This document shows positions 1-9,500 of a DNA stretch of 37,243 bases, piece by piece. Each line of letters opens with the position of its first letter. The stretch's first letter is position 1. A program made the position numbers and the translations under genes. The notes beneath the pieces are model-generated. The model was not told the origin of the DNA. It saw only the letters and a program-made list of their open reading frames with translations, and searched no databases. Source of the DNA: an uncultured Clostridiaceae bacterium. Its GTDB lineage: Bacteria > Bacillota > Clostridia > TANB77 > CAG-508. The DNA is taken from NCBI GenBank assembly GCA_948356915.1, contig CAOJCG010000003.1, positions 148,338 through 185,580 of the forward strand, in the 5' to 3' direction.

Positions 1-6
1 AATTTT

Positions 7-198
7 TTGTAGGGGCGATTTTAATCGCCCGCAAGTTACAACGGCATACTAAAAAAATATTTATTTAAGTATTTTTTAGAAATAAGTTATACTAAAGCAT
101 AACTTATTTCTAACTCGCTGTTGCTCGAAAAACTAAGAAGAAAAGGGCGTAACTCGGTAAATACTCTTAGGTATTCCTAACCGATTAAGCCCCTACAA
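7..198. repeat. MITE-like inverted-repeat element
   Basis: The ends are TTGTAGGGGC (7-16) and GCCCCTACAA (189-198), an exact inverted pair, with a further short hairpin GGGCGATT/AATCGCCC at the left end. The interior stretch around 95-140 (CATAACTTATTTCTAACTCGCT) resembles the interior of the element at 24454-24534, so the two are relatives. There is no coding capacity. I infer a non-autonomous mobile or palindromic intergenic repeat. Confidence 0.7.
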
Positions 199-235
199 TT
201 TTAACTTTAAATATAGTATTTTTCTAGTATCTAAA

Positions 236-262
236 ATATAGGGAGATTATTTCTCCCTATAT
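236..262 (-). terminator. Hairpin overlapping stop of 257-754 gene
   Basis: Perfect 11-bp arms (ATATAGGGAGA at 236-246 and TCTCCCTATAT at 252-262) overlap the stop codon of the minus-strand gene. The A/T-rich sequence downstream gives only a modest U-tract. Probable terminator. Confidence 0.5.
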
Positions 263-754
263 CTTTCCAAAGTATTTATTCACATTTTCTACTTCTAATG
301 GAATTTCTGTTCCTTCAGCTGTTCTTATTACTATATTGTCTTCCTTTATGCTTATTTCAATATTTCTTTTTTCTAAGCTAATATCGAATAAAAGCTTATT
401 TATGTCTTTATCTTTACAGTATATTTCATCGAATTTGCCTTCTTTTATTAAAGTTATAATACTTTTTGCTTTCAAGTCATTACTTTTTGCATTTTCTAAT
501 TTTTGTATATCATTTTGTATGTCTCCATTAAAAGCGATAACTACCAAACATATACACAATATTGCAGCTACAATTACTCCTACGTATCCAAAAGTAATCT
601 CCCTAGAAGCAAGTACTATACATGTCCCGATAATTACCATTGATATAACAAATACTATTATTGATATATTTAGTGCCTTTTTGCAAATTTTTAGTTCTTC
701 CATTGTAAGTTTACTCTTATTAACTTTAAATACATTTAAAATTTTTTTAATCAT
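257..754 (-). CDS. Uncharacterised two-TM membrane protein
   Basis: A 165-residue protein of unknown function. The start at 754 is chosen because AGGAGGAAG lies 5-6 bases upstream; a longer reading beginning at 784 has no ribosome site. A basic, Lys-rich N-terminus of about 25 residues is followed by two hydrophobic segments (roughly residues 28-52 and 58-82) and then a hydrophilic C-terminal tail of about 80 residues with many Lys, Glu and Ile. This suggests a membrane hairpin with a cytoplasmic tail. I see no enzyme motif. It is monocistronic, between a repeat element and glgP. The gene is likely real because of its ribosome site and terminator; the function is unknown. Confidence 0.7.
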   Translation of the reverse strand: MIKKILNVFKVNKSKLTMEELKICKKALNISIIVFVISMVIIGTCIVLASREITFGYVGVIVAAILCICLVVIAFNGDIQNDIQKLENAKSNDLKAKSIITLIKEGKFDEIYCKDKDINKLLFDISLEKRNIEISIKEDNIVIRTAEGTEIPLEVENVNKYFGKI

Positions 755-891
755 ATTTCTTCCTCCTGTCAATTGACTTTTCATATTGCTCGTTAATAGT
801 TACCTATCCAAACTCCTAATGTTGCCTTTTGGAGATTATAAAATTATATTTATTATGTTATCATATTTTTTTCATTTTTGCAAGCATTTTT

Positions 892-3457
892 CTATTTTTC
901 TATCCATTTAACTAAATTCAAATTCTCTGCATCTAATATCATTTCGTGTTTTGGCATTACTCTAAATGTATAGCCATATTCTCCTCCTGTTGTTAGCTCT
1001 ATTTGTGCTTCATAATAATATTTTCTTTGTTCCTCATTTTCTTCATACATTTCCATTGGTATTACTGCTATTTTCTCTACCATTCCATTATCTTTTATTC
1101 TTCCATAATATGCTTGTACTTCTATGTTTTCTGGTGATATATTTGGCAAAGTTATTTCACATTTTACTTTTATTACTTCTCCAGCATCTACTGCTATATT
1201 ATTCATATTATCTTGTTCTTTTATTTCTATGGCATTCCAATTTCTATAAAATTCTCTTTTTAATTCTTCAAATTCTCCAACATTATTTAAGTTTGTATAA
1301 TATTTGTTGTAAAGGTTTGCAAGTGGCATATATAGTTTGTTTGAGTAATCTACTAACATTCTTGATGTGCTATATTCTCCTCCTGTACTTTTTATAGAGT
1401 TTTTCATTAGTTCTAACCATTTTTCCGATATTCCATTTTCGTCTTTTTCATAATATGCTGGTATTATTTTGTTTTCTAATATATTGTATATGCTTTGGCT
1501 GTCTTCATTATCTTGTATGTCATAATTTTCGTATTCTTTATTTGCTCCTATTGCCCAGCCATTTTTTTGATTGTAAGCTTCTGCCCACCAACCGTCTAAT
1601 ATACTAAAGTTTACTACTCCATTTACTGATGCCTTTTCTCCACTTGTTCCAGAAGCTTCCATTGGTCTTCTTGGAGTATTAAGCCATACATCTACACCAC
1701 TTATTAAAAGTCTTGACATTCCCATGTTATAGTTTTCAAGCAAGAATATTTTTCCTTTAAATTGTGGTTTTAATGATATTTCATGTATATATTTTATTAG
1801 GTCTTGTCCTTCTTTATCCCTTGGATGTGCTTTTCCTGCTATTAATATTTGAACTGGTCTTTTTTCATTATTTAATATTTCTGTTATTCTTTCTAAGTCT
1901 TTAAATAGTAATGTTCCTCTTTTATATGTTGCAAACCTTCTTGCAAAACCTATTGTTAATGCATTTGGATCTAATTTTGATGTTATTTCATTTATTTCTT
2001 CATATGGGTAATGTTCTCTTCTTAGCCTTTGGCTAACATTATTTTTTACATATTCAATTAATTTTTGTTTTCTTTGCATATGTTCTTTCCAAAGTTTTTC
2101 GTTTGGAATAGAGTCTATTTTTTCCCAAGTTTCATTTTTATGAATGTTATCTTGCCAATATGGCATTAAATATTCGTTATATAATTCTTTTAAGTTTTGT
2201 GCAAGCCAACTACATGTGTGTATTCCATTTGTTATATGTGTAATTGGAGATTCATCTGGTGAAATTTCTGGCCATACTTCTGAGAATAGTTCCCTTGATA
2301 CTGCTCCGGTGTAATTTACTTACTCCATTTTTCTTTCCTGCTACTTTTAATGCTAATATTCCCATATTAAAGCCTGAGTTTTCTTCTGGGTTTGGCTTCA
2401 TTCCCATTTGCATAAATTCTTCTTTTGTTATTCCAAATCTTTCCCAGTAATCTTTAAAATACTTTTCTACTAAGTTTATTGGGAATATATCATTTCCTGC
2501 TGGCACTGGTGTGTGTGTTGTGAATACTGTTTTTGATGATACTATATCTTTTGCCATTTCAAATGATAATTCTTTTTCTTTTATTGTATTTTTTATAAGT
2601 TCTAATATTAAGAATGACGAATGCCCTTCATTCATATGGTAAACAGTTGGGGTTAAACCTAATGTTTTAAGAAGGCGCACTCCTCCCATTCCAAGTATTA
2701 TTTCTTGAGAAATTCTCATTTCTTGGTCTCCACCATATAAAGTTTTAGTTATATTTCTATATTCTTCTGTATTTTCTTCTATATCTGAGTCCATTAAATA
2801 TAGTTTTACTCTTCCTACATTTATTTGCCATACTTTTAGGTATAATCTTCTTTCTGGGAATTTTACATATATTATTAGATCTTTTCCTTCTTCATCTTTT
2901 ACTGGAAGTATTGGAAGTGTGTGCATATCTATATTTTTATATTCTGTTTGTTGCTCTCCATACCCATTTATTTTTTGGTTAAAATAGCCATTTTTATATA
3001 ATAGACCTACTGCAACTAATGGAAGCCCTAAGTCACTTGCAGATTTTAAGTGGTCTCCTGATAGTATTCCAAGGCCTCCTGAATATATTGGAAGTATTTG
3101 GTCTAAACCATATTCTGCTGAAAAATATGCAATTATATCTTTTTCATTTTGTGGGTAAGTTTTTGAAAACCATGTATTTTTACTATTCATATAACTTTCA
3201 AAATTTTCTACTATTTTGTCATATTCTTTTAAAAAGTTATTATTTTTTGCCGCCTCTTCTAATTTTTCTTGTGATACAAGTTTTAAAAATTTAACTGGAT
3301 TTTTTTCTACCGTTTCCCATAAATCTATATCTATTTTTTTAAACAACCTTAAAAATTCTGTATTCCATGACCACCATAAGTTATTTGCAATTTTCTCCAA
3401 ATTTTCTATTCTTTTTGGTAATTGTGGATTTACAGTTATTCTATTAAATATGTACAT
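892..3457 (-). CDS. glgP: Alpha-glucan (glycogen/maltodextrin) phosphorylase, joined by +1 shift at CGG
   Basis: Releases glucose-1-phosphate from alpha-1,4-glucans using pyridoxal phosphate. It matches the alpha-glucan phosphorylase subfamily of about 850 residues. N-terminal features include NLWWSWN, AEYGLDQILPIYSGGLGILSGDHLKSA and HMNEGHSSF. The C-terminal half carries the PLP region, with EASGTSGEK (the Lys being the PLP-lysine candidate) followed by NFSILDGWWAEAY. The start at 3457 has GGAGGAAA upstream. The zero frame ends early because an in-frame CGG sits at 2308-2306. Skipping the C gives LHGAVSRELFSEVW, then THITNGIHTCSWLA, and an open frame to 892, giving about 855 residues. The gene stands alone, with no other glycogen gene in the window. 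It is either a programmed shift or, less likely, a mutation. Confidence 0.9.
2305..2308 (-). other. +1 frameshift site CGG-A in glgP
   Basis: The zero frame reads CAC CGG AGC (His-Arg-Ser) and then runs to a stop about ten codons on. Skipping the C gives CAC GGA GCA (LHGA), the conserved phosphorylase continuation; the glycine is residue 384. Confidence 0.88.
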
Positions 3458-3544
3458 TATTTAATTTCCTCCTTTGTATTTTAAACCTTTTACTTTTGTT
3501 TTTCTTATATATTATCTATTAACTTTTTGAATTTGTCAAATGTT

Positions 3545-4849
3545 TTATAAAATTTCTCGTTTTCCATAACTTTCCATTTTTAAGCCTACTGTGCCCTTCA
3601 TATAATCTAGCAGTAGAGCCATTGCTATAAGTGATACTAAGCCTATTACTATTAATGTATAATTTATAGGTATAATCTTTAAAATAAATGATGCTCCAAA
3701 TATTAATATAGATGCTATCAAGTTTTCAACTATATTATTTACTGTTGCTATTTTTACTCTTTTTTCACTATTGGTAAAATTATTGAAATATCTTTTTATA
3801 AGTACATGGTATGGACCTTTCATTATATATTGAATTGTAAATAATATTAGTATAATTGGTATAGATATTTTTGTATCTATTTTAAACATTAATAATATTC
3901 CTAAAATTAGGCATGAAATGGTAGTTGGCATGCTTAAAAATGTAAGTGTTCTGTTTCGATATTTCTTATGTATTTTATCTTGATTTTTAGTAGCTATTCC
4001 TGATATTATTCCAAGCACTGCAAATATTATTCCGAAGTATTGTTCCTTCATTCCTACTTCTAATAATACTGTATTTCTTAGGTTTTGGAGAATTTTTATT
4101 ATTGCAACCATTAAGCCATTAAATAGTAATAAGCTTTTTAGTCGTTTTGATTTAAAAATATTTCTAAATGAATATTTTAAATTTCTGAATTCTTCACTAA
4201 TTTTACTTTTTTGTAATTTTCCTTGTATATCTTCAAATTTAGTAGAAAGAATTGCAACTGCAAGTAGTATTAAAAAGCAAAGTACCATTGGTATATATGG
4301 GTTTATTACAAATAGAAATCCTGATATAACTGCTGAAATGGCTTCTATGTAATAATGCCTTGATGTTGCTTTTCCGTCTATTTTTGCAAAAACCGATCCT
4401 CTTTTTTCGCCATGCTCTATGGAATCGTATAATAAATCTGTTTCGCAAGTAGCTTTTATAACAAAACCTATTGCACATAAAAATTGTGATGCTAAAAGCC
4501 AAGTAAAATTTGGGGCAAAAATTATAATAAGTGCATGTATTACTACTATAAAGTTTGCTATTATTATACTTTTTCGTTTTCCTATTTTTTGTATTAGTAT
4601 TGTTGATGGTATTTGAGTTAAAAATTTAAAAAATATATAAAATGCATCAAATTGTAAAACTTGAGTTGCTGTTATTCCTTTTTCTATAGTTAAAAATAGA
4701 TATATTATTGCATAATAGAATAATAAGTCATATGAAAATGCTCTATATGATTTATATAGTTCTATATTTTTTTGTTTTTTGCTTTTTATTATTTTATCTT
4801 CTAATATTTCATTTGCTGTTTTTTCATTTATTCTTGTTTCTAATTCCAT
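3545..4849 (-). CDS. MFS family transporter
   Basis: A 434-residue polytopic membrane protein with about 12 hydrophobic segments. A charged N-terminal cytoplasmic stretch of about 35 residues precedes the first helix. An MFS-like loop after helix 2 reads LIQKIGKRKSIIIAN, and a second one in the C-terminal half (KNQDKIHKKYRNRTL) marks the usual two six-helix bundles. Substrate residues cannot be assigned. It lies 87 bases upstream of glgP in transcription order, so co-expression with glucan breakdown is possible but not shown. It could equally be a drug or metabolite exporter. The family assignment is solid; the substrate is unknown. Confidence 0.8.
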   Translation of the reverse strand: MELETRINEKTANEILEDKIIKSKKQKNIELYKSYRAFSYDLLFYYAIIYLFLTIEKGITATQVLQFDAFYIFFKFLTQIPSTILIQKIGKRKSIIIANFIVVIHALIIIFAPNFTWLLASQFLCAIGFVIKATCETDLLYDSIEHGEKRGSVFAKIDGKATSRHYYIEAISAVISGFLFVINPYIPMVLCFLILLAVAILSTKFEDIQGKLQKSKISEEFRNLKYSFRNIFKSKRLKSLLLFNGLMVAIIKILQNLRNTVLLEVGMKEQYFGIIFAVLGIISGIATKNQDKIHKKYRNRTLTFLSMPTTISCLILGILLMFKIDTKISIPIILILFTIQYIMKGPYHVLIKRYFNNFTNSEKRVKIATVNNIVENLIASILIFGASFILKIIPINYTLIVIGLVSLIAMALLLDYMKGTVGLKMESYGKREIL

Positions 4850-4932
4850 ATCATTTCTCCATTTATTTTTATATTTGAATTTTACTATAACATTAATAAG
4901 TTTACAAGTATATTTTCCAATTATTTAGAAAA

Positions 4933-4970
4933 TGCACGTTAGGGACGGTCTTTAGCGTCCCTAACGTGCA
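4933..4970. repeat. GC-rich palindrome in MFS upstream region
   Basis: Perfect 15-bp arms (TGCACGTTAGGGACG at 4933-4947 and its complement at 4956-4970) with an 8-base loop. It is strikingly GC-rich for this region and has no U-tract, so it is more likely a palindromic repeat than a terminator. Confidence 0.6.
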
Positions 4971-4985
4971 CACATGCGCAACCTA

Positions 4986-5033
4986 CTAAAAAAGAACTTT
5001 ATTCTAAATTTTTGGAATAAAGTTCTTTTTTAG
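4986..5033. terminator. Strong bidirectional terminator
   Basis: Perfect 19-bp arms (4986-5004 and 5015-5033) end in A6/T6 runs. It lies immediately downstream of the small gene ending at 5036 on the minus strand. Confidence 0.8.
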
Positions 5034-5035
5034 TT

Positions 5036-5206
5036 TTACAGCTTATTAATCAATTTTCTTATTTCTTCTTCGTTGTTTCTTATATGCCTTTGTGTTTCTC
5101 TTAGTTCCTTTCCTGTTGTATGAAGGAGCCATAACATAGGTGCTAAAAAGAGCGTACAGAACAAAATTATAAATACTGTTACTACTATTATTGTTGCAGA
5201 ATCCAT
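5036..5206 (-). CDS. Small single-TM membrane protein
   Basis: A 56-codon frame from ATG at 5206 with TAGGAAG about 6 bases upstream. The N-terminal half is one hydrophobic helix (about residues 5-28). The C-terminal half is highly charged (GKELRETQRHIRNNEEE) and probably a short cytoplasmic coiled coil. It begins 11 bases after the stop of the 5218-5502 gene, so the two are likely co-transcribed, and a strong terminator follows directly. I recognise no family. The tight spacing, ribosome site and terminator support a real gene. Confidence 0.65.
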   Translation of the reverse strand: MDSATIIVVTVFIILFCTLFLAPMLWLLHTTGKELRETQRHIRNNEEEIRKLINKL

Positions 5207-5217
5207 GTTTTTTCTTC

Positions 5218-5502
5218 CTAATTTGTTTCTATTTTAGAAAGATGTATTTTTACGCATCTTTCTGTTCCTGCTATGCTCAAAGTTCCTTCTATTGTATACT
5301 TATTTTCTTTAGCATAGTTTTCAACGTCTTCCTTTGTTAAGTACTTACCGTTTGGAAGTTTGGCTAAGCATATTTCTGCTGCTTTTAGCTGTCTTTTTCT
5401 CGCCTGTTCACAGACATACCGTATATAATCCTGTGCCATTTTATTGTGTATACTTTTATTATATCCAGTAGTTGCTGTTTCTTTGTACGTTTTTTTATAC
5501 AT
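5218..5502 (-). CDS. Uncharacterised 94-residue protein (contains in-frame CGG)
   Basis: The start is placed at 5502, where AAGGAGG sits 6 bases upstream; the ATG at 5508 abuts the ribosome site. The protein is basic and soluble, with a helical middle (CEQARKRQLKAAEICLAKL) and a C-terminal part that looks beta-rich (YTIEGTLSIAGTERCVKIHLSK). I do not recognise it. Codon use is richer in G/C-ending codons (GCG, CAG, GTC) than its neighbours, suggesting foreign origin. It contains one in-frame CGG (ATA CGG TAT, YIRYV). A +1 shift there would end after 11 residues, so CGG seems to be read in frame here, or the gene is not well expressed. Confidence 0.6.
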   Translation of the reverse strand: MYKKTYKETATTGYNKSIHNKMAQDYIRYVCEQARKRQLKAAEICLAKLPNGKYLTKEDVENYAKENKYTIEGTLSIAGTERCVKIHLSKIETN

Positions 5503-5708
5503 ATGCATCCTCCTTGTATTACTTAGAGTTTGCCCATCAGAAATTGTATTAAAATTATTTCATTGGGCTTTTATAAGTTTACATATTTCTATTTTATCAT
5601 GTTTAATACAGCTTTTCAAGTATTTTTAAAATATTTCTTTTTAGTATTTCTAGTAGCATTTTATAATAACATCTTAATAGTTAGTTATATTAAATCGTAT
5701 ATCTAGTA

Positions 5709-6575
5709 TTAGAATTCTTCTAATATATCTTCTACATTTGTTACTAATTTTGCACCTTGTTTTATTAGTTCATTTGTTCCTTCTGAGTTTTTACTTAGTA
5801 TATTTCCTGGTACTGCAAATACTTCTTTTCCTTGCTCTAATGCAAAATCTACTGTTATCATTGTTCCGCTTTTCTTTTTTGCTTCTATTACTACTACTCC
5901 ATTTGACATTCCACTTATTATTCGGTTTCTTGCTGGAAAATTCATTTTTTGTGGTTTTGTTCCTATTACGTATTCTGATATTATTGTTCCTCCATTTTTT
6001 ATTATTTCTTTTGCTAGTTCTTTGTTTTCTTCTGGGTATATGTTATCTATTGAGCTTCCTATTACTGCTATTGTTTTTCCTTTTGCTCTTAGAGTTTCTT
6101 TATGTGCTATGCTATCTATTCCCCTTGCTAAACCACTTATTGTTACTATGTTATTTTTTGAAATTTGATATGACATATTTTTTGCTACCATTTCTCCATA
6201 TTTTGTGTGTTCTCTACAGCCTATTATTGCTAAGGAAAATTCATTTAATATGCTTTTGTTTCCTTTAATATACAGTACTATTGGTTTATCATATATTTTT
6301 TTTAGTTTTTGTGGATAATATTTATCATATATATGTATTAGTTCTATATTATTTTGTTTCATATATGTTTCATATCTTTCTAATCCTATTCTATATTCTT
6401 CTTTTAATATTTGTTTTGCTGTTTCTTCTCCTATTGCTTCTATTTTTAGTAGTTCTTCCTTTTTAGCATTCCATATGTTTTTTGGATGTTTATATATTTC
6501 TAATAGTTTTTGTGTTTTTATGCTTCCTAGTTTTTCTATTCTTGTCATCCATATCCAATATTGTATTTCTGTCAT
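5709..6575 (-). CDS. dprA: DNA-processing protein DprA
   Basis: A 288-residue single-stranded-DNA-binding protein that loads RecA on incoming DNA in natural transformation. The N-terminal part has HhH-like helices (KIEAIGEETAKQILKEE). The Rossmann core carries AIIGCREHTKYGE, SGLARGIDSIAHKETL, AVIGSSIDNIYPEEN, NFPARNRIISGMSNGVVVIEA and KKSGTMITVDFALEQGKEVFAVPGN, all family signatures. The C-terminus is short (LIKQGAKLVTNVEDILEEF) and lacks a winged-helix DML1 domain. The start at 6575 has AAGGAAGG upstream. The usual Firmicutes neighbour topA is absent from the window. Confidence 0.95.
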   Translation of the reverse strand: MTEIQYWIWMTRIEKLGSIKTQKLLEIYKHPKNIWNAKKEELLKIEAIGEETAKQILKEEYRIGLERYETYMKQNNIELIHIYDKYYPQKLKKIYDKPIVLYIKGNKSILNEFSLAIIGCREHTKYGEMVAKNMSYQISKNNIVTISGLARGIDSIAHKETLRAKGKTIAVIGSSIDNIYPEENKELAKEIIKNGGTIISEYVIGTKPQKMNFPARNRIISGMSNGVVVIEAKKKSGTMITVDFALEQGKEVFAVPGNILSKNSEGTNELIKQGAKLVTNVEDILEEF

Positions 6576-6595
6576 TCTAAATTTACCTTCCTTAT

Positions 6596-6775
6596 TTAAA
6601 AATATTTATCTTTTTCCCAATTTATAGGGTTATTTCTTATGTATTCTTTTATCTTTATATATTCTTTTTCATTTCTAATTATATGTTCATAATAATTTCT
6701 TTGCCATATAGAATATCCTATTTGTTTTGTTATTAGTGCTTTGTAATTATTTATTATTTTGCCTATTGTAGGATC
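6596..6775 (-). pseudogene. REP-associated (Y1/RAYT-type) transposase, C-terminal remnant
   Basis: A minus-strand open stretch just upstream of dprA encodes about 58 residues with the C-terminal signature of RAYT transposases: PTIGKIINNYKALITKQ, then IWQRNYYEHIIRNE, then YIRNNPINW near the stop. The N-terminal half with the catalytic His-x-His motif is missing, and the frame opens only about 25 codons further upstream with no start region. I infer a dead fragment. A full-length copy elsewhere in the genome could be mobilising the palindromic repeats that litter this window. Confidence 0.8.
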
Positions 6776-6873
6776 TATTTTAAAAAGTTGATTTTTTGTA
6801 TATAATAAAAAGAGCCTATCTTTTTTTGATATGCCCCTTATTTACTTTTTACTTATGTATTTTTTTCGCCTAT

Positions 6874-7725
6874 TTATTTTTGTTCTAAGTGTTTTGTTGC
6901 TATTACTACATTGTTTAGTAACATTGCTATTGTCATTGGTCCTACTCCACCAGGTACTGGTGTTATGTATGATGCTTTTTCTTGTACTTTTTCATAGTCT
7001 ACATCTCCTACTATTTCTCCTGTTTCTAGCCTGTTTATTCCTACATCTATTACTACTGCTCCTTGTTTTACCATATTTTCGGTTACATATTTTGGTTTTC
7101 CTATTGCTGAGATTATTATGTCTGCTTTTTTTGTTATTTCTTCTATGTTTTTTGTTTTTGAATGACATATTGTTACTGTTGCATCTTTATTTAGTAAGCA
7201 CTGTGCTAGCGGTTTTCCTACTATGTTACTTCTTCCTAAAATTACTACATTTGCTCCTTGTAATTGTATTTTATATTCTTCTAACATTTTTATTATTCCA
7301 TATGGCGTACATGATATAAATGTTTGTTTATTTAGCACTAGCCTTCCTATATTTATTGGGTGAAAACCATCTACATCCTTTCTGTAATCTATTGTTTGAA
7401 ATGCTTTGTATATGTCTAAATGTTTTGGAATTGGACTTTGAAGTAATATTCCATGGATATCTTTTTTTTCATTTAATGTTCTTATAAGTTCCAATAGCTC
7501 GTCCATTTTTATATTCTCATTTAGTATAAATTCTTCATATTCAATTCCTACTTCATTACATGCTTTACTTTTATTTTTTAGGTATATTTTTGATGCTTTA
7601 TCTTCTCCTACCATTATTACCGCAAGCTTCGGTTTTATTCTTTCTTTATTTAGTTCTTGTACTTTTTCTTTAACTTGCATTCTTATTTTTTTTGATAGTT
7701 CTTTTCCATTTATTATAGTTGCCAT
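6874..7725 (-). CDS. folD: Methylenetetrahydrofolate dehydrogenase/cyclohydrolase
   Basis: A 283-residue bifunctional cytosolic enzyme that converts 5,10-methylene-THF to 10-formyl-THF in one-carbon metabolism. Signatures seen: VGEDKASKIYLKNKSKACNEVG (substrate region with the YxxxK pair), GILLQSPIPKHLD, DVDGFHPINIGRL, the nucleotide-binding GRSNIVGKPLAQCLL, ATVTICHSKT and the C-terminal PGGVGPMTIAMLL. Length is normal. ATG at 7725 is the only sensible start; no strong ribosome site is visible. It is not in an operon with recognised folate genes here. Confidence 0.96.
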   Translation of the reverse strand: MATIINGKELSKKIRMQVKEKVQELNKERIKPKLAVIMVGEDKASKIYLKNKSKACNEVGIEYEEFILNENIKMDELLELIRTLNEKKDIHGILLQSPIPKHLDIYKAFQTIDYRKDVDGFHPINIGRLVLNKQTFISCTPYGIIKMLEEYKIQLQGANVVILGRSNIVGKPLAQCLLNKDATVTICHSKTKNIEEITKKADIIISAIGKPKYVTENMVKQGAVVIDVGINRLETGEIVGDVDYEKVQEKASYITPVPGGVGPMTIAMLLNNVVIATKHLEQK

Positions 7726-7876
7726 TTTATTTGATATATATTAACTTTTACAGTTAAATATTTTTTCCTTTCGTTTAATTTAGAAACTTTTTATCTTTCT
7801 TAATTTAAATTATTTTTCCCTTTTGTTTTTCTATTTTAATATTTTTTTTATTAATTGTCAACTGTTTTTTATGTAG

Positions 7877-7901
7877 CCTTGATAAATAAAATTTATCAAG
7901 G
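7877..7901. terminator. Hairpin downstream of small Cys-rich gene
   Basis: Perfect 11-bp arms around a 3-base loop (CCTTGATAAAT...ATTTATCAAGG), just beyond the 7914 stop on the minus strand. The U-tract is poor, so the terminator call is tentative. Confidence 0.5.
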
Positions 7902-7913
7902 TCAAATAGTTAA

Positions 7914-8135
7914 TTAGCATTTCTTTCTACAGCAAATAAGCATTATTATTCTTATGATAATTAACACTAGTAGTATAATAGCTATTGCTATAAATGCTCC
8001 TGCACCTAATAGTGCAAGTAAACCAGTAAGTGCTCCTAAGATTACACCTAAAATGAAGGCAAATAAAACTATTAGTACAAATAATATTATATCAATACAG
8101 CATTTTCTTTTTTTGCAGCATTCTTCTTCAAACAT
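7914..8135 (-). CDS. Small membrane protein with terminal Cys clusters
   Basis: 73 residues. The start is placed at 8135 because AGGAGGTG lies 6 bases upstream; a GTG at 8144 overlaps the ribosome site. The N-terminus has CC and CC pairs among basic residues (EECCKKRKCC), followed by about 50 residues of almost pure hydrophobic sequence (two helices separated by a Gly-rich turn), and the C-terminus ends ICCRKKC. The paired cysteines could bind metal or be lipidated, but no known family is recognised. It lies between dinB and folD, with its own hairpin. Confidence 0.7.
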   Translation of the reverse strand: MFEEECCKKRKCCIDIILFVLIVLFAFILGVILGALTGLLALLGAGAFIAIAIILLVLIIIRIIMLICCRKKC

Positions 8136-8212
8136 ATTTGTCACCTCCTAATAGTATTTAAATAAATACTATTAATATATAATATGCTTGAATTACTGCT
8201 TGGTTAATATTT

Positions 8213-9418
8213 CTAGTCTTTAAATTTAATATTTTTGTCCAAATTTATTTTTCCTGCTCTAGTTATTTTGTCATAACCATATTTTTCTTTTAATGTATCT
8301 ACTACTTTATCTAACTTGTTTTGTTTTTGAGATGTGTTATCAAATAGTGAAAGTTGTACTTCTTCTTTATTGCTTAATCTATCTACCCTTACTCCTATTA
8401 ACCTTACCCTCTCTTTTTTATATAATTCATATAATAATTTTTTTGCTTCTTCTATAATTATTTTTGTGTTATCTGTTGGCATCATTAGCTTTTTTTGATG
8501 TGAATATACTTTGAATTCATTTGTTTTTATTTGTACATTTACTACTTCTGCAAGCATATTATAACTTCTTAAACGATATGTTACTTGTTCTACTAATGCT
8601 ATTAAAACTTCTTCTATTTTTTCTATATTTGAATAGTCATATGGTAATGTTATTGAATTTCCTATTCCTTTTGGTTTTTCTTCTTCGTATATAACTCTAC
8701 TTTCGTCTATTCCATTTGCATATTCCCATATCATTTTTCCGTATTTTCCAAATGATTTTATCATATAACTTTCTTCTTTTTGACTTAAGTCTTTTATTGT
8801 TTTTATTCCCATTTTGTATAGCTTTGGTAGGCTTTTCTTTCCTACCATAAATAGCTCTGATACTGGCAGGCTCCACATTTTTGTTTCTATTTCTTCTTTA
8901 AATAATGTATGCACTCTATCTGGCTTTTGAAAGTCTGATGCCATTTTTGCTAAAAGTTTGTTATGTGCTACTCCTATATTTACAGTAAAGCCTAATTCTT
9001 CTTTTACTCTTTTATTTATTTCATATGCTATTTGTAATAGTGTTTTTCCTTTTGGTAGATAACCTGTCATATCCATAAAACATTCGTCTATTGAAAAACG
9101 TTCTATTTTTTCTGTGTATTCTAATAATAAATTATATAATGCATTTGAATATTTTTTATATACACCAAAGTCACTTTTATATATTTGCAGGCTTGGACAT
9201 TTCTTTCTTGCAAAATATATTGGTTCTCCTGTTTGTATTCCTACTTTTTTTGCTAAATTACTTTTTGCTAATACTATTCCATGTCTATTATCTTCTTCTC
9301 CACCTATTATTGCTGGAATTGTTCTTATATCTAAACTTTCACCATTTTTTAGCCTTTCTACCGCTGTCCATGATAAAAATGCATTATTTACATCTACATG
9401 TAATATTTGTTTTTCCAT
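8213..9418 (-). CDS. dinB: Y-family translesion DNA polymerase (Pol IV type)
   Basis: A 401-residue error-prone polymerase for lesion bypass. The N-terminal HVDVNNAFLSW holds the first catalytic Asp, and SIDECFMDMTG holds the second Asp-Glu pair; VNIGVAHNKLLAKMASDFQKPD is the family palm/thumb signature. HhH-type residues (MGIKTIKDLSQ) and a little-finger region follow. The near C-terminal QLSLFD may be a beta-clamp-binding motif. The start is ATG at 9418 because AGGTG (9425-9429) sits 6 bases upstream; the GTG at 9427 is part of that ribosome site. The VNNAFLSW form differs from the DAFFASVE of E. coli DinB and is common in Clostridia. Confidence 0.93.
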   Translation of the reverse strand: MEKQILHVDVNNAFLSWTAVERLKNGESLDIRTIPAIIGGEEDNRHGIVLAKSNLAKKVGIQTGEPIYFARKKCPSLQIYKSDFGVYKKYSNALYNLLLEYTEKIERFSIDECFMDMTGYLPKGKTLLQIAYEINKRVKEELGFTVNIGVAHNKLLAKMASDFQKPDRVHTLFKEEIETKMWSLPVSELFMVGKKSLPKLYKMGIKTIKDLSQKEESYMIKSFGKYGKMIWEYANGIDESRVIYEEEKPKGIGNSITLPYDYSNIEKIEEVLIALVEQVTYRLRSYNMLAEVVNVQIKTNEFKVYSHQKKLMMPTDNTKIIIEEAKKLLYELYKKERVRLIGVRVDRLSNKEEVQLSLFDNTSQKQNKLDKVVDTLKEKYGYDKITRAGKINLDKNIKFKD

Positions 9419-9500
9419 ATTTAACACCTGTATTTATTATAAACATTTGTTTTGTTTTTGTCAATATGCTTTAATTATTCTTTATATTTTTTTAAAAGTT

